A DNA stretch of 64,000 nucleotides from Pseudomonas sp. MM223 (GCA_947090765.1 OX352322.1:1-64000); one strand, 5' to 3'. Positions 29,723-42,690 are shown, counted from the first letter of the stretch. Notes: a model not told the origin generated them from the letters alone. Translations and numbers: made by a program.

Positions 29723-30691
29723 ATGGTTACACAAAATGAAACATATACAAGCACCGTTGTTCCTTACAGCCCTGACATATTGGATGATTTGCCAATTGAT
29801 GATCAGCTGGCCGTAGAGTTTTTCGCAACAGCACGTTGTGCCAGTTTCAAACAGGCTGCCCGAGGGCTCAATGTGCCAGTGGTAGGCCTGCGGAAACGCT
29901 TGGAGAAACTGGAAGAGCACATTGGTGCTCCCGTGTTTGTCTACAAACACAACAAGCTTGCCCTGACCCGCACAGGCGAGAGGGTCAGCCATTACCTGTG
30001 CCAGCTCTTCGGCCCAGACGGCCTTGGCAAGTCCGGTGAAAAGGAAGTCCCCAGGCTTACCATCGCGATCACAGAGCCAGTGCTGAACGACATCGTAAAC
30101 CGCGATCTAGTCGCCTACGTGCGTGATCATGCCGAAATGCAGCTGGAAATCCATTCAGAATGCACAACGCAGATGCTTTCTGAGTGTGAAGTCGATGTGG
30201 GTATCGCTTTGGTGAGCCCAGATGATAAAGGCGCGCTTGATCGCCATCCTACGTATAGGTTTGAACGGCTTGGCCGGATTGGGCACGCCCTGTTCATTTC
30301 CAGCCGCTATTCAAGAAGCGTCACCCTTCCAGTGGAGAGCTTGGATTTGCACAACTTCATGCTCGTTGTCCCTTGGGATGAAGAGATCTTGGCGGGCTCA
30401 CGAAAGTGGGCATCGATAATGGCTGAGCATCAGGGCGGTACCACTCGGGTCAAGAGCTACAACCTATCACGAGGCCTTGTCGTTGGCGGTGCGTGTATTG
30501 GAGTGCTGCCCGACTACAGCCGAAAACTGGAGAGAAATATCCTACCCGTGCCGGGTTTCCTGGACGACCTGGAGGAGAAAGATGTCTATCTTGTTATCAA
30601 AACGAAGCTTGTCCGCAATCCGCAGGTTTTGGAAATTCGAAGATTGATCAAGAAGAGCTTCTTTGATAAGAAGGACTGGCTTGTTCGGTAA
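29723..30691 (+). CDS. LysR-type transcriptional regulator
   Basis: 322 residues with an N-terminal winged helix (VEFFATARCASFKQAARGLNVPVVGLRKRLEKLEEHIGAPVF) and a periplasmic-binding-like effector domain. The start is supported by GGGGGA upstream. It begins with about 30 residues before the helix-turn-helix, longer than most LysR proteins. The second half is diverged and no effector can be inferred. It is divergent from the GtrA-GT2-ArnT-like unit and probably regulates it or itself; a cargo box lies between. Confidence 0.85.
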   Translation: MVTQNETYTSTVVPYSPDILDDLPIDDQLAVEFFATARCASFKQAARGLNVPVVGLRKRLEKLEEHIGAPVFVYKHNKLALTRTGERVSHYLCQLFGPDGLGKSGEKEVPRLTIAITEPVLNDIVNRDLVAYVRDHAEMQLEIHSECTTQMLSECEVDVGIALVSPDDKGALDRHPTYRFERLGRIGHALFISSRYSRSVTLPVESLDLHNFMLVVPWDEEILAGSRKWASIMAEHQGGTTRVKSYNLSRGLVVGGACIGVLPDYSRKLERNILPVPGFLDDLEEKDVYLVIKTKLVRNPQVLEIRRLIKKSFFDKKDWLVR

Positions 30692-30901
30692 CAGTTTTGT
30701 TAGGTTTGAAACTCCTCCGTTAACACTACAGAAACACAACTGTCATATTCGCTTGCAACCTAGTCAGAGTGCTTAGAACAAAGGCATCTTGTTACAGCAG
30801 GTGACAACCGTGGCCTGCTCCCATCTGCAAGATAAATTTAGGCCGGCGCAGGGCGAAATATAACGTCGGTAGCTAAGCACTTAACATACGAGAGGCAAGC
30901 A

Positions 30902-32209
30902 ATGATCCGTTCTTCGAACATGCGGGAAAAGCTGTTGGCTGCCGCAATAATAGGCACATTTTCCTCGCAAGCATTCTCCGGAACAGTAACCACTGACGGA
31001 GCTGACATCGTTCTGAAGACCAAGGGCGGTCTTGAAGTATCGACTTCTGACAAGGAATTCAGTTTCAAACTGGGCGGCCGAGTTCAGGCCGACTACGGCC
31101 GTTTCGATGGTGTCTTCACCAAGAATGGCGATACCGCTGACGCAGGCTACTTCCGTCGCGCCTACCTTGAGCTCGGTGGCGTGCTGTACCGCGACTGGAA
31201 GTATCAGCTCAACTACGACCTTTCCCGCAACACGGGCAACGACTCCGACGGCTACTTCGACGAAGCCAGCCTGACCTACACGGGTTTCAAGCCGGTGCAA
31301 CTGCGCTTTGGCCGTTTCTACACCGACTTCGGTCTTGAGAAAGCCACCAGTTCGAAGTGGACCACCGCCATGGAGCGGAACCTCTCGTACGACCTGGCGG
31401 ACTGGATCAACGACAACGCCGGCATGGGTGTTCAAGCCACCAGCACCATCGCTGACATGGCTTATGTTTCCGGTAGCGTTTTCAGCGAAACCAATAACAA
31501 CTCGGATGGCGACAGCACCAAGCGCTACAACGTACGTGGCGTGTTCGCACCGCTGCACAGTGATGGCAACGTCCTGCACGTCGGTGCTCAGTACGCTTAC
31601 CGCGACCTCAAAAACAGTGCGGTCGATACCCGGATTCGTTCGCGTCTGGGCGTCCGCGGTGTAGATACCAATGGCGGCGGCGATGCCGGCACCAACGGCA
31701 ACCGCATGCTGTTTGGCGGTGCTGCTGCACAAGATGGCCTGTGGAAGGACGACTCGGTCTGGGGTCTCGAAGGTGCCTGGGCCACCGGCCCGTTCTCGGT
31801 TCAAGCGGAATACCTTCGCCGCAAGCTGAAAGCTGACCAGGCCAACAACGACATGAAGGCCTCCGGTTACTACGCCCAGATGGCTTACACCCTGACCGGC
31901 GAGCCGCGTATCTACAAGCTCGATGGTGCCAAGTTCGACACTATCAAACCAGAGAACAAGGAACTGGGGGCCTGGGAAGTCTTCTACCGCTTTGACGATA
32001 TCAAGGTCGAAGACGGCAACCTGGTCACCGCGGCGGACCAATCGAACGAGCGCAAGGCCAAGAGCCACACGGTGGGTGTGAACTGGTACGTCAACGAGGC
32101 GGTGAAAGTCAGTGCCAACTACATCAACGTGCGCACCGACAACAACGAGAACACCGTGGGCGACGACAGCGGCAATGCCATCGTGACCCGCCTGCAATAC
32201 GTCTTCTGA
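30902..32209 (+). CDS. OprP/OprO-like anion-selective outer-membrane porin
   Basis: 435 residues with a signal peptide (cut near SQAFS) and a beta-barrel pattern. The N-terminal [20 protein letters not shown] is typical of phosphate/pyrophosphate-selective trimeric porins, and the C-terminus ends in IVTRLQYVF with the terminal phenylalanine needed for outer-membrane assembly. Length and overall pattern match OprP/OprO. I cannot judge phosphate specificity from sequence alone. A terminator follows at 32233-32267. It lies in the envelope-modification part of the cargo and has no cargo box within 200 bp. Confidence 0.87.
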   Translation: MIRSSNMREKLLAAAIIGTFSSQAFSGTVTTDGADIVLKTKGGLEVSTSDKEFSFKLGGRVQADYGRFDGVFTKNGDTADAGYFRRAYLELGGVLYRDWKYQLNYDLSRNTGNDSDGYFDEASLTYTGFKPVQLRFGRFYTDFGLEKATSSKWTTAMERNLSYDLADWINDNAGMGVQATSTIADMAYVSGSVFSETNNNSDGDSTKRYNVRGVFAPLHSDGNVLHVGAQYAYRDLKNSAVDTRIRSRLGVRGVDTNGGGDAGTNGNRMLFGGAAAQDGLWKDDSVWGLEGAWATGPFSVQAEYLRRKLKADQANNDMKASGYYAQMAYTLTGEPRIYKLDGAKFDTIKPENKELGAWEVFYRFDDIKVEDGNLVTAADQSNERKAKSHTVGVNWYVNEAVKVSANYINVRTDNNENTVGDDSGNAIVTRLQYVF

Positions 32210-32232
32210 TCCCTCTCATCAGTCTGACGTGA

Positions 32233-32267
32233 GAAAGCCGGAAGCGCTCAACGTGCTTCCGGCTTTC
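32233..32267 (+). terminator. Hairpin terminator after the porin gene
   Basis: The 13-bp arms GAAAGCCGGAAGC and GCTTCCGGCTTTC surround a nine-base loop, then CTGTTT. The stem is strong and the T run is weak. Confidence 0.75.
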
Positions 32268-32507
32268 CTGTTTCTGGAGGTGATCAAGCATGGAGCGCCC
32301 TCCTCCTACCTGCTTTCGCTTACCGATGACCGCTCTTGCCAAAGCTCGGCGAATCTGATGTGATTGCCGCGTCGGGCTTTGCATGGTGGCCGTGCAAGCA
32401 AATCAAACCTGACTCCTATTCATGATTGAACCTGATTCGACGTCCAGCTTCGCGTCTAACGGCCCTACAAGCGCAGCTACCCCAACGTCGCTCATTAGGG
32501 GATAGTC

Positions 32508-33534
32508 ATGCCTGCAAAAAAGCTGCTTCAACCTCTCGCTGCTCAGCTGCACGCCTCGTTCTCGGCTTCTGGCCGCCCGTACTCTCATCTGCACCTCCAC
32601 CAGCTGTTCCACGCGGCCATCGGCTCCGTTGCACCGCAAGTTGCCATCCAAGACAAGCTGCCAATTCAGGTCTGTCGTGACAACGAGACACGGCAGTACA
32701 ACCTCTACGCGGCGGTCGAGCGGGCGAAAACGTGCTTAGGATTGACCGATCTTCAAGCAGTCGGTGTGGCTGAAGAAGTCATTGAGGTGCTACGAACTGC
32801 GGGAATCGGCGTGAACCAGGTTCGCCTGCTCCTTGACCCCTCCTTCGAGCTCGAAGACTCGCAAAAAGGCCTTCAAGGCTCTCTGCAAGAACCTGGATCT
32901 GAACGAGCTAGGCGATCGCTTCGTCCCCAAGACTGCCACGTTGGCCATCGCTGCTGGTATTGCGCCGCCTCCCAAAATGTCGTGGAAGGATCGCTTCGCC
33001 CTGGCTGCAAATTCCCCCATGCGGGGGCCAAGCGAGCTCATCAGCATGGTCAACCGGGATGAGTGTTATCTGTGGGTATTCCCACCGACTGACCATCATG
33101 CGACGGCTCCAGCGACGCATGACCGTTTCTTTGGTGAAAAGACCCACCCGAGCGCAGAAATGGGCATGGGGTTCAGCATCATCGATTCCGGCTGGACCCG
33201 CCCCAAGTACCCGCTATCCAGGCAGTCACAAGAGACCTTCATCCAGTATTCGCTTTCTGCGCCGATGTGGTCCTGGCGCGCACAAAGTGACACCTGGCGC
33301 CTGGGAAACATCCTGCGTTCAAGAATCCTTGACGGGGCTCCTTGGCATAACGAGCCTCTGAGTGACGTGCTTCCGAGCGGCCTTAAATCCCTGCCCCGGA
33401 TCTATGGGTGCGAAACCTGCCGAACGCTGTTCATTGAGAATCACAGCGACTACCCGGATGTACCCACTCAGTGCCAATGCGGTGAGGCGAGCAGCACGGG
33501 TGACCAAAACGAGTCATCTGCTCTCAATAGCTGA
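32508..33534 (+). pseudogene. Hypothetical gene, apparently split by a frameshift
   Basis: The ATG at 32508 has GGGGA upstream. Its frame is sensible up to about LLLDPSFELEDS (about position 32860). From there the next frame continues sensibly as KKAFKALCKNLDLNELGDRFVPK through to the stop at 33534. The end carries a zinc-ribbon-like pair, YGCETCRTLF and TQCQCGEA. The joined product would be about 341 residues with no membrane span. Alternatively these are two overlapping genes, the second starting with TTG at 32833. Function is not recognised. Confidence 0.55.
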
Positions 33535-33544
33535 TTTTCCTTAC

Positions 33545-33622
33545 GGTGGCGGGCTGAGCCCCCCGTTAGGGATTGGCTATGGGAGCGGGATTCGCTCACC
33601 CCAAACCTGAAGGCGCCGCCAC
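33545..33622 (+). ncRNA. Possible structured RNA leader before the gene at 33662
   Basis: An 8-bp outer helix (GGTGGCGG with CCGCCACC) encloses two hairpins: CCC-CGTTA-GGG, and GGG-A-GCG with CGC-TCA-CCC. Together they make a plausible three-way junction about 40 bases before the next start. It fits no riboswitch family I can name and may be chance folding of GC-rich DNA. Confidence 0.3.
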
Positions 33623-33661
33623 CTAACCGAGCGATATGAGCTGAATGCTCGCGGAGTAGAT

Positions 33662-33886
33662 ATGCAAAAGAGTAAAAACAAACAGGACACCCTGGCGGCG
33701 ATCAATGCGCTTGTCGAGATTGCGTATGATCAGGGATTTGCGGACGGACACGGAGTCGGCAATCAAGTCGGTTTCGTAGCCGGTGTCATGAGCCTCAAAG
33801 CTGCATTGGCCTGCGGCTTACGGCATGGCTCACCTGAGTGCGGAAAGGCCCTTGAAAGCCTCAAGCGCATCGGGATCGACGAGTGA
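33662..33886 (+). CDS. Small Gly-rich hypothetical protein
   Basis: 74 residues with GGAG before the ATG. The centre, DQGFADGHGVGNQVGFVAGVMSLKAAL, is a glycine-rich amphipathic stretch. Two cysteines (ALACGL, SPECGK) are present. No signal peptide is seen. It reads toward the P1B ATPase gene and is separated from it by a perfect inverted repeat. Not recognised; the ribosome site and coding sense support a real gene. Confidence 0.55.
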   Translation: MQKSKNKQDTLAAINALVEIAYDQGFADGHGVGNQVGFVAGVMSLKAALACGLRHGSPECGKALESLKRIGIDE

Positions 33887-33891
33887 GAGAA

Positions 33892-33930
33892 AAGTACGGG
33901 TCGTGCGCTGATCGCGCACGACCCGTACTT
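33892..33930. terminator. Perfect 17-bp inverted repeat between convergent genes
   Basis: AAGTACGGGTCGTGCGC, loop TGATC, and its exact complement. It lies between genes ending at 33886 and 33979 and probably ends both transcripts, although flanking T runs are weak. Confidence 0.65.
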
Positions 33931-33978
33931 CTACTTCAGGTCATTTCCCTGCTTAGCTTCATGATTGAAGCTCAGGGA

Positions 33979-35976
33979 TCAGGTGCTTCTGCGGTAGGCC
34001 AACAGGCGCAAGGCGTTGAAGACGACCAACAGTGTGGAGCCCTCATGGATCGCAACAGCGGCACCAATGCTCAAGCCCATGATGGTGGACGGAACCAGGA
34101 TGGCCACAATCCCCAAGCTGACGAACAGATTCTGGTGGATGATCGATCGCGTGTGACGGCTCAGCCCCACCGCAAATGGGAGTTGCCTGATGTCGTCAGC
34201 CATAAGCGCGATATCAGCCGTTTCCAGGGCAACATCAGATCCAGCAGCCCCCATTGCGATACCAACGCTCGAACTGGCCATGGCAGGGGCATCATTGACG
34301 CCGTCACCCACCATGGCCACCTTGGCGCTAAGGCGCAGGTTTTTGATGGCCTTGACCTTGTCTTCCGGCATCAGGTCTCCCCACGCTTCATCTAAGCCAA
34401 CTTGTTTGGCTACAGCCTCTGCAACGCGGTTGTGGTCTCCAGAAATCATGACCATGCGTTCGATGCCCATCTCTCTAAGCTTCTGGAGTGCCTCTTTGGC
34501 CCCCTCCCGGGGTGTGTCCAATAGCCCGATAGCGCCCAGATCCTTGTCAGCACGCCGTACCACCATGGTGGTACGGCCTGACTGACGTAGACGCTCCGCA
34601 GCCTCCAGGGCTGCCTTGCTGAGTGCGGGAATACCATTGGTACCGAACATCTCGACCTTGCCAATCCAGACGAACTGCCCATCAAGCTCAGCACGCACGC
34701 CGCGGCCAATCATGTTGCTCATGTTCTTGGCTTGGAATCGGCGCCGTGTGCCAATCATCTCTTCACCGTCACGCACAATTGCCGCAGCCAGCGGATGGTC
34801 GCTCATCGACTCCACAGCGATGGCGACGTTTAGCAGATCCTCGATCTGCGTGCCGCCTATGGGTATTACATCGGTGATACGTGGGCGCCCTTCGGTCAGG
34901 GTACCGGTCTTGTCGAATGCCATGGCATTCAATGATCCAAGCTCTTCAAGTGGCGCACCGCCCTTGATCAGCACGCCACCTCGGGCTGCCCTGGCGATGC
35001 CAGAGAGAATGGCGCTTGGTGTAGCGATCGCGAGCGCGCAGGGGCTGGCTGCAACCAGTACGGCCATCGCCCGGTAGAACGAGTCACGGAACGGCTCGTC
35101 AAGGAAAATGCCGGCAAATAGCAGCCCGACTACCAGCAGTAAAACCAACGGGACGAATATGCGTTGGAAGCGGTCCGTGAATCGCTGGGTCGGTGACTTC
35201 CTGACTTCGGCTTCACTGACCATCTTGATGACCCGCGCCAAGGTACTCTCCGTAGAGCGCCGGGTTACCTCAACCTCGATGAGCGTTTCGCCATTGATGG
35301 TACCGGCGAAGACTTTCGAGGCTGCATCCACTGCATCTGGCTTGCTGCGTGCGAGTTCGGCATCAGGAACAGGTTGCTTGTCCACGGGGACGCTCTCACC
35401 GGTTACTGGCGCCTGGTTGATACTTGAGGAGCCTACGACTACAAAACCATCGGCCGGCAGGCGGTCATTGGGGCGCACGATGACAACGTCACCGGGAACC
35501 AGCAGCTCCACGGGCATCTCCACCGTGCCATTTGCTCTGCGTACGATCGCGGTGGCTGGTGCGAGCTTGGACAGTGCCTCAATCGCTTTCTTGGCCCGCC
35601 CCATCGCGTAGCTTTCAAGGGAATGCCCCAGACTGAACAGGAACAGCAGCAGAGCCCCCTCCGCCCAGGCGCCGATGCTCGCGGCACCGACTGCGGCGAG
35701 AAGCATCAGCGAGTCGATCTCGAAGCGTTTCTGACGGATGTTGGTAACCGCTTCCTTAGTGGTGAACCATCCACCGAACACGTAGGCCGACACGTACAGA
35801 ATCAGAGGCAGACGATCAATCAGGCCAAGTTTTCCTGCGAGAGCTCCGGCACCCAGGAGAGCACCACAGATCAGCGCGAAAATCGGCTCTGTGTTCATTC
35901 CAAAAATGCCGCCATGCTCATGGCTATGACCTTCATGCCCGGCTTGGTCATCAGGGCGTTCAAGCAAACTCTTCAT
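33979..35976 (-). CDS. P1B-type heavy-metal ATPase with SPC motif (P1B-4 group)
   Basis: A 665-residue metal-exporting P-type ATPase. Motifs are the phosphorylated aspartate DKTGTLTEGRP, the actuator TGES, the nucleotide domain HP region (SDHPLAAAI) and the hinge GDGVNDAPAM. The membrane metal site is SPCALAIATPSA, not the CPC of CadA/ZntA/CopA, and the last helix pair carries HEGSTLLVVFNALRL. SPC with HEG(G/S)T is the mark of the P1B-4 group, associated with Co, Fe or broader divalent metals. The N-terminus has a His-rich patch (GHEGHSHEHGG) and no CxxC metal domain. Homologues are often named cadA; the motif argues against a simple Cd/Zn label. No cargo box was found upstream. Confidence 0.9.
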   Translation of the reverse strand: MKSLLERPDDQAGHEGHSHEHGGIFGMNTEPIFALICGALLGAGALAGKLGLIDRLPLILYVSAYVFGGWFTTKEAVTNIRQKRFEIDSLMLLAAVGAASIGAWAEGALLLFLFSLGHSLESYAMGRAKKAIEALSKLAPATAIVRRANGTVEMPVELLVPGDVVIVRPNDRLPADGFVVVGSSSINQAPVTGESVPVDKQPVPDAELARSKPDAVDAASKVFAGTINGETLIEVEVTRRSTESTLARVIKMVSEAEVRKSPTQRFTDRFQRIFVPLVLLLVVGLLFAGIFLDEPFRDSFYRAMAVLVAASPCALAIATPSAILSGIARAARGGVLIKGGAPLEELGSLNAMAFDKTGTLTEGRPRITDVIPIGGTQIEDLLNVAIAVESMSDHPLAAAIVRDGEEMIGTRRRFQAKNMSNMIGRGVRAELDGQFVWIGKVEMFGTNGIPALSKAALEAAERLRQSGRTTMVVRRADKDLGAIGLLDTPREGAKEALQKLREMGIERMVMISGDHNRVAEAVAKQVGLDEAWGDLMPEDKVKAIKNLRLSAKVAMVGDGVNDAPAMASSSVGIAMGAAGSDVALETADIALMADDIRQLPFAVGLSRHTRSIIHQNLFVSLGIVAILVPSTIMGLSIGAAVAIHEGSTLLVVFNALRLLAYRRST

Positions 35977-36112
35977 AACTCGTCCCTTCTGGGGTCAAGG
36001 CTTCCAATTGCCCTCTGCAGTTGGGGAGCCGTCTCTGTTGGTTGGCTAAGATCTATTGCACGGTTTGCCCGAGCCCAGGCGTTAACATTTCGAAGCTATG
36101 GGGTATCGGGCG

Positions 36113-36143
36113 TAATAAAAAATGCCAGGCACTGCCTGGCATT
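36113..36143 (-). terminator. Terminator after the second DUF2790 gene
   Basis: AATGCCAGGCA and TGCCTGGCATT pair. The T run on the minus strand follows the gene at 36179-36502. Confidence 0.85.
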
Positions 36144-36178
36144 TATGAATTCTCTAATTGTTCTGTTCAAATCGTTTA

Positions 36179-36502
36179 CTACTTGTTGTTGATGCATTGC
36201 GAATACATCGAGTAACGAACAGTCTTGAGCGTGCCCTGGGAGTCCTCGAAGGTCATCAACCGTGGATAGACCTGGCAGGTACGGGGGTCCTGCGACTGAC
36301 GTACGAATTTCGCAACGTCTATCTTCATGCCATATTTGTAATCCTGAATCTCTGGCATTGGCTTGCCATTTTTCTCCGCGTACTTGGCCACTGCGGTCTG
36401 GTGTTCCTTGGTGTATTGAAGCTGCTTGCTCTCGGAGAAAGTGTTGGCCTGCGAAGCCACCGAGAAAACAACAAGTGCAGCAGCGATAATTAGCTTTTTC
36501 AT
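36179..36502 (-). CDS. DUF2790 periplasmic protein, second copy
   Basis: A 107-residue protein with a signal peptide (MKKLIIAAALVVFSVASQANTF) and the DUF2790 core GKPMPEIQDYKYGMKIDVAKFV. Cysteines in PRTCQVYP and SQCINNK sit at the same places as in the copy at 22327-22653. The gene is directly downstream of czcA on the same strand but separated by a terminator, and its own promoter region carries box 7. Biochemical role unknown. Confidence 0.85.
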   Translation of the reverse strand: MKKLIIAAALVVFSVASQANTFSESKQLQYTKEHQTAVAKYAEKNGKPMPEIQDYKYGMKIDVAKFVRQSQDPRTCQVYPRLMTFEDSQGTLKTVRYSMYSQCINNK

Positions 36503-36575
36503 AAAACCCTCTCAATTTCAAAACTTCTCGGGCGTAACCTTAGCAATGCATAGGCATCACCGGCATGACGAGAAA

Positions 36576-36591
36576 CTTACAATTTTGAAAG
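36576..36591. promoter_or_regulatory. Cargo regulatory box 7 (CTTACAATTTTGAAAG)
   Basis: A weaker member of the box family, 74 bp before the second DUF2790 gene. Confidence 0.45.
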
Positions 36592-36616
36592 GTAAGTGCA
36601 TCTACTTCACTTTAAA

Positions 36617-36647
36617 CAAAAAAGCCCACAACACGTGTTGTGGGCTT
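36617..36647 (-). terminator. Terminator after czcA
   Basis: A perfect 26-bp palindrome AAGCCCACAACAC/GTGTTGTGGGCTT with a T run on the minus strand. Confidence 0.88.
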
Positions 36648-36664
36648 CTCTTTAGCGGAGGCTG

Positions 36665-39831
<3,167 letters not shown>

Positions 39832-39849
39832 TCATCCTGTCAGTTCGCA

Positions 39850-41100
39850 TCAGTGACCGTGTTCGGCAGAAGCTTTGCCGAGCTCGGACTTGAGTGTGAA
39901 GCTGCCACTGGTTGCTACCTGGGCGCCGGCTTCAATACCGTCGATGATTTCCACGTACCCATTGTCGCGGCGACCCAGTTTTACCGGGCGGGTGTCAAAG
40001 CCATCTGGGGTGCGTACGAATACCGAAGGTTTGTCTTCAACGGTCTGCACAGCGTGCTCAGGGACCGCTACGGCAACTCGATCGGTCTGGGAGGTGACCG
40101 CAATGTTTACGAACAGGCCTGGACGCCAGGCGCCGTTGGGGTTGGTCAAGGTGACGCGGACAGTAGCTGCACGGTTTTGCTCGCCCAGCAGGCTGCCGAC
40201 ATAACCCACCTTCCCTTCGACCTCGACGTTCATGTCAGGCGAAGAGACTTTCACTGCACGGCCAGTCGTGACCTTGCCCAGATCTGTCGGCGGAACTGCG
40301 AAGGTCGCCCAGACCTGATTCAGGTCGGAAAGGATGAAGGCGTTGGTCGCCTCGCTGACGACTTCGCCGACGGTCAGGTGTTTCTCCACTACCACGGCGT
40401 CGAAGGGAGCGCGGAGCTCGTAACGATTACCGCCAACGGAGTTAACCGAGGCACCGATTGCGCCGACCTTCTGCTTGGCGTTGGCCAAGGAGATCTCCGC
40501 TTCTTGCAGCGCTTGGCGTGCTTGGAGGTAGTCTTGCTCTGCAGAGATCTTGTCCTGCCACAGTTGCTTCTCACGTTCGAAGGTCACACGCGCCAGTTCG
40601 ACGCGACGCTGTGCGGCCTGTTGTTCGCTGCGCAGGTCAGAGATCTGCTGGCTGGCGATTACCGCGAGGACTTGCCCTTTCTTGACCGTCTCGCCCAGGT
40701 TGGCCTGGACAGCCTCAACAACGCCAGGAACACGAGGAACCACGTGGGCAGTACGATCTTCGTCGAAGCGAATTTCGCCAGGGAAGCTCACGACGGTACC
40801 GAGGTCACGAGGCGCTGCAGCTTCCAGGGCAACACCAGCGGCCTTGATCTGTTCAGCGCTGAGCGTCAGCTTGCCCTCTTCTTCACCGCCCTCTTCGCTG
40901 TGGCCTTCTTCACCATGGCCCTCATCACCTTCCTCTTTGGCGGCAGATGCGGCTTTCTTTTCGTCGCCATGGCCATCGTTAGCGCCATGCTCGGCAGTAC
41001 TGGCGGCCTGCTGTCCGGAACTGTTGTTCCAGGCAAGGCTGCCAAATCCGAGGGCTGCCACAGCGGCTACCGCGAGGGCGATCTTGCGTTTGTTATCCAT
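39850..41100 (-). CDS. czcB: CzcB-type periplasmic adaptor (membrane fusion protein)
   Basis: A 416-residue adaptor that links CzcA to CzcC. It has an N-terminal membrane anchor (KIALAVAAVAALGFGSLAW). A His/Glu-rich segment (about residues 35-80, EHGANDGHGDEKKAA, EEGHGEEGHSEEGGEEEG) probably binds metal. The usual hairpin, lipoyl and beta-barrel domains follow, and the C-terminus ends GKASAEHGH. Length and layout match CzcB. It is in the operon czcC-czcB-czcA on the minus strand, with 24 bp to czcA. Confidence 0.93.
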   Translation of the reverse strand: MDNKRKIALAVAAVAALGFGSLAWNNSSGQQAASTAEHGANDGHGDEKKAASAAKEEGDEGHGEEGHSEEGGEEEGKLTLSAEQIKAAGVALEAAAPRDLGTVVSFPGEIRFDEDRTAHVVPRVPGVVEAVQANLGETVKKGQVLAVIASQQISDLRSEQQAAQRRVELARVTFEREKQLWQDKISAEQDYLQARQALQEAEISLANAKQKVGAIGASVNSVGGNRYELRAPFDAVVVEKHLTVGEVVSEATNAFILSDLNQVWATFAVPPTDLGKVTTGRAVKVSSPDMNVEVEGKVGYVGSLLGEQNRAATVRVTLTNPNGAWRPGLFVNIAVTSQTDRVAVAVPEHAVQTVEDKPSVFVRTPDGFDTRPVKLGRRDNGYVEIIDGIEAGAQVATSGSFTLKSELGKASAEHGH

Positions 41101-41168
41101 TGCTACTCCTGCTGATCGTAGGCACCGGCTTGTTCAAGGCTGTGTGCCGAAGAAAATGTTTGGCCCGT

Positions 41169-42440
41169 TCAGCGAGTGCCGGCGGTTGAGCCGACTTCGC
41201 CATAAACCCTTTCCACCTGCGCACGCGCATTGGTCGCCGCTGCCAACGATTCGAGGTATTGGCCACGAGCGACGATCAAGGTGCGCTGGGCATCCAGCAC
41301 TTCGATGAAACCGAATTTGCCCATCTCGAAGCCGCGGGTTGCGGTCTCTACGGCTTGTTGGGCTGAAGGCAGAATGGTCTTGTCGTAGGACTCGACCTCC
41401 TGCATGGCGGTGGACCATTGGTTCAACGCGGTTTGGGTTTCGGTGCGCAGGCGCAGCTCAACAGCATTGCGCTGGTCCCGGGCCTGATCTGCACGACGAG
41501 AAGCGGAAAGAATGTTGCCCTGGTTACGATCGAACAGCGGCAAAGGCATAGACAGGCCCACAGTGTTGACCCGCTCGCGCACAGAGCGGTCGTACTGGCT
41601 ACCTACACTGACAGTAAGGTTCGGGATACGCTGAGCTTTCTCTGAGCCGAGCGAGGCATCGCTCTTGTCTATCTGCACCACGGCCTGACGCATTTCTGCT
41701 GTTTGGTCGAGCTTAGCCAGCAGATCTTCAGTGCGAGGTGGCAAGCCCGGGGAGAGGGTTGGCGATTCGAGTCGATCAAACACGGTGACTGAGCTCCCGG
41801 TAATTTGAGCGAGCTGTTGGTAAGCGGTCGCTTTTTCCGTTTCTGCACGTCGAACTTGCAGCTGGGCTTCGGCCAGTTGCACTTGAGCGCGGGTCGCCTC
41901 CACTGGGGACGACTTACCTGCGCGAACACGGCCATCGACGATGCGAAGACCGCGCTCAGTCAGTTCGAGAGATTGCTTGGCCAGGTCGAGACCTGTCTGG
42001 GCCCGCAACGCGGCGTAAAAGGCTTGGACGACATCTGCACGCAGGCCGTTAACGCGACGGTCTAACTCAAGCTGTGCGGCGGTCTGCCCGTATGTGGCGA
42101 CGTCAACACGAGCCCCCCGCTTACCGCCCAGCTCAAGGGTCTGGCTGAGAGAGACAGTCGTCTGGCTGGTGTTACGACGGGTGTCTTCCACGTCATACGA
42201 GATTGTGGGGTTGGGGATAAGCCCGGCCTGCTTGCGAGCACCATCAGCGATCCCAATTTCTTGCCTGGCCGCGGCCAGGTCTGGGTTGGCATCCATGGCC
42301 GTCGAAAGCGCCTGGGGCAAGCTGATGCTTTGGGCAAGGGCTGCAGGCGCCATCAACCCAGAGATGACTGCACAGAGTGCAGCGATCTTCCAGGGCGAGA
42401 CGGGGGTCTTGGGTAAGACATTGCGGTTATACCGGGGCAC
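41169..42440 (-). CDS. czcC: CzcC-type outer-membrane efflux channel
   Basis: A TolC-family outer-membrane factor for the CzcCBA pump. The GTG at 42440 is preferred because GAGGA lies eight bases upstream. It gives 423 residues beginning with a signal sequence (WKIAALCAVISGLMAPAALA). The mature protein has two OEP repeats with long helices (ARQEIGIADGARKQAGLIPNP, LELTERGLRIVDGRVRAG, ATRGFEMGKFGFIEVLDAQRTLIVAR). First gene of czcCBA. Two boxes lie upstream in the divergent promoter shared with the OprD-family gene. Confidence 0.9.
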   Translation of the reverse strand: MPRYNRNVLPKTPVSPWKIAALCAVISGLMAPAALAQSISLPQALSTAMDANPDLAAARQEIGIADGARKQAGLIPNPTISYDVEDTRRNTSQTTVSLSQTLELGGKRGARVDVATYGQTAAQLELDRRVNGLRADVVQAFYAALRAQTGLDLAKQSLELTERGLRIVDGRVRAGKSSPVEATRAQVQLAEAQLQVRRAETEKATAYQQLAQITGSSVTVFDRLESPTLSPGLPPRTEDLLAKLDQTAEMRQAVVQIDKSDASLGSEKAQRIPNLTVSVGSQYDRSVRERVNTVGLSMPLPLFDRNQGNILSASRRADQARDQRNAVELRLRTETQTALNQWSTAMQEVESYDKTILPSAQQAVETATRGFEMGKFGFIEVLDAQRTLIVARGQYLESLAAATNARAQVERVYGEVGSTAGTR

Positions 42441-42564
42441 TTTGATGGTCCTCGTGCACAAACTTCGATAAAGCTTGGCGAGAACGCCGAAACAGCTGCC
42501 AAGCCCCACTTGATTAGGTGATGGCACTCTAATGAGCGGTAGCTATCAGAGGGGTGGCTAGAAA

Positions 42565-42580
42565 ATTACAATTTCGTAAG
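42565..42580. promoter_or_regulatory. Cargo regulatory box 8 (ATTACAATTTCGTAAG)
   Basis: A strong box-family member, 125 bp upstream of czcC. Confidence 0.68.
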
Positions 42581-42690
42581 AAAGCTTTGTAATGCCCGTA
42601 AATACTGGGAAACCCAACCCGACACGATGATTTCGATACAAGCAACAGAGATGGCAAACACGCGGTGCGAAGGTGCCGAATAACAGGTAG

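Noticed and set aside
33560..33630. Possible integron attC site (GTTAGGG...CCTAACC)
   Set aside because: The core sites are in the wrong order for attC and there is no integrase or cassette array.
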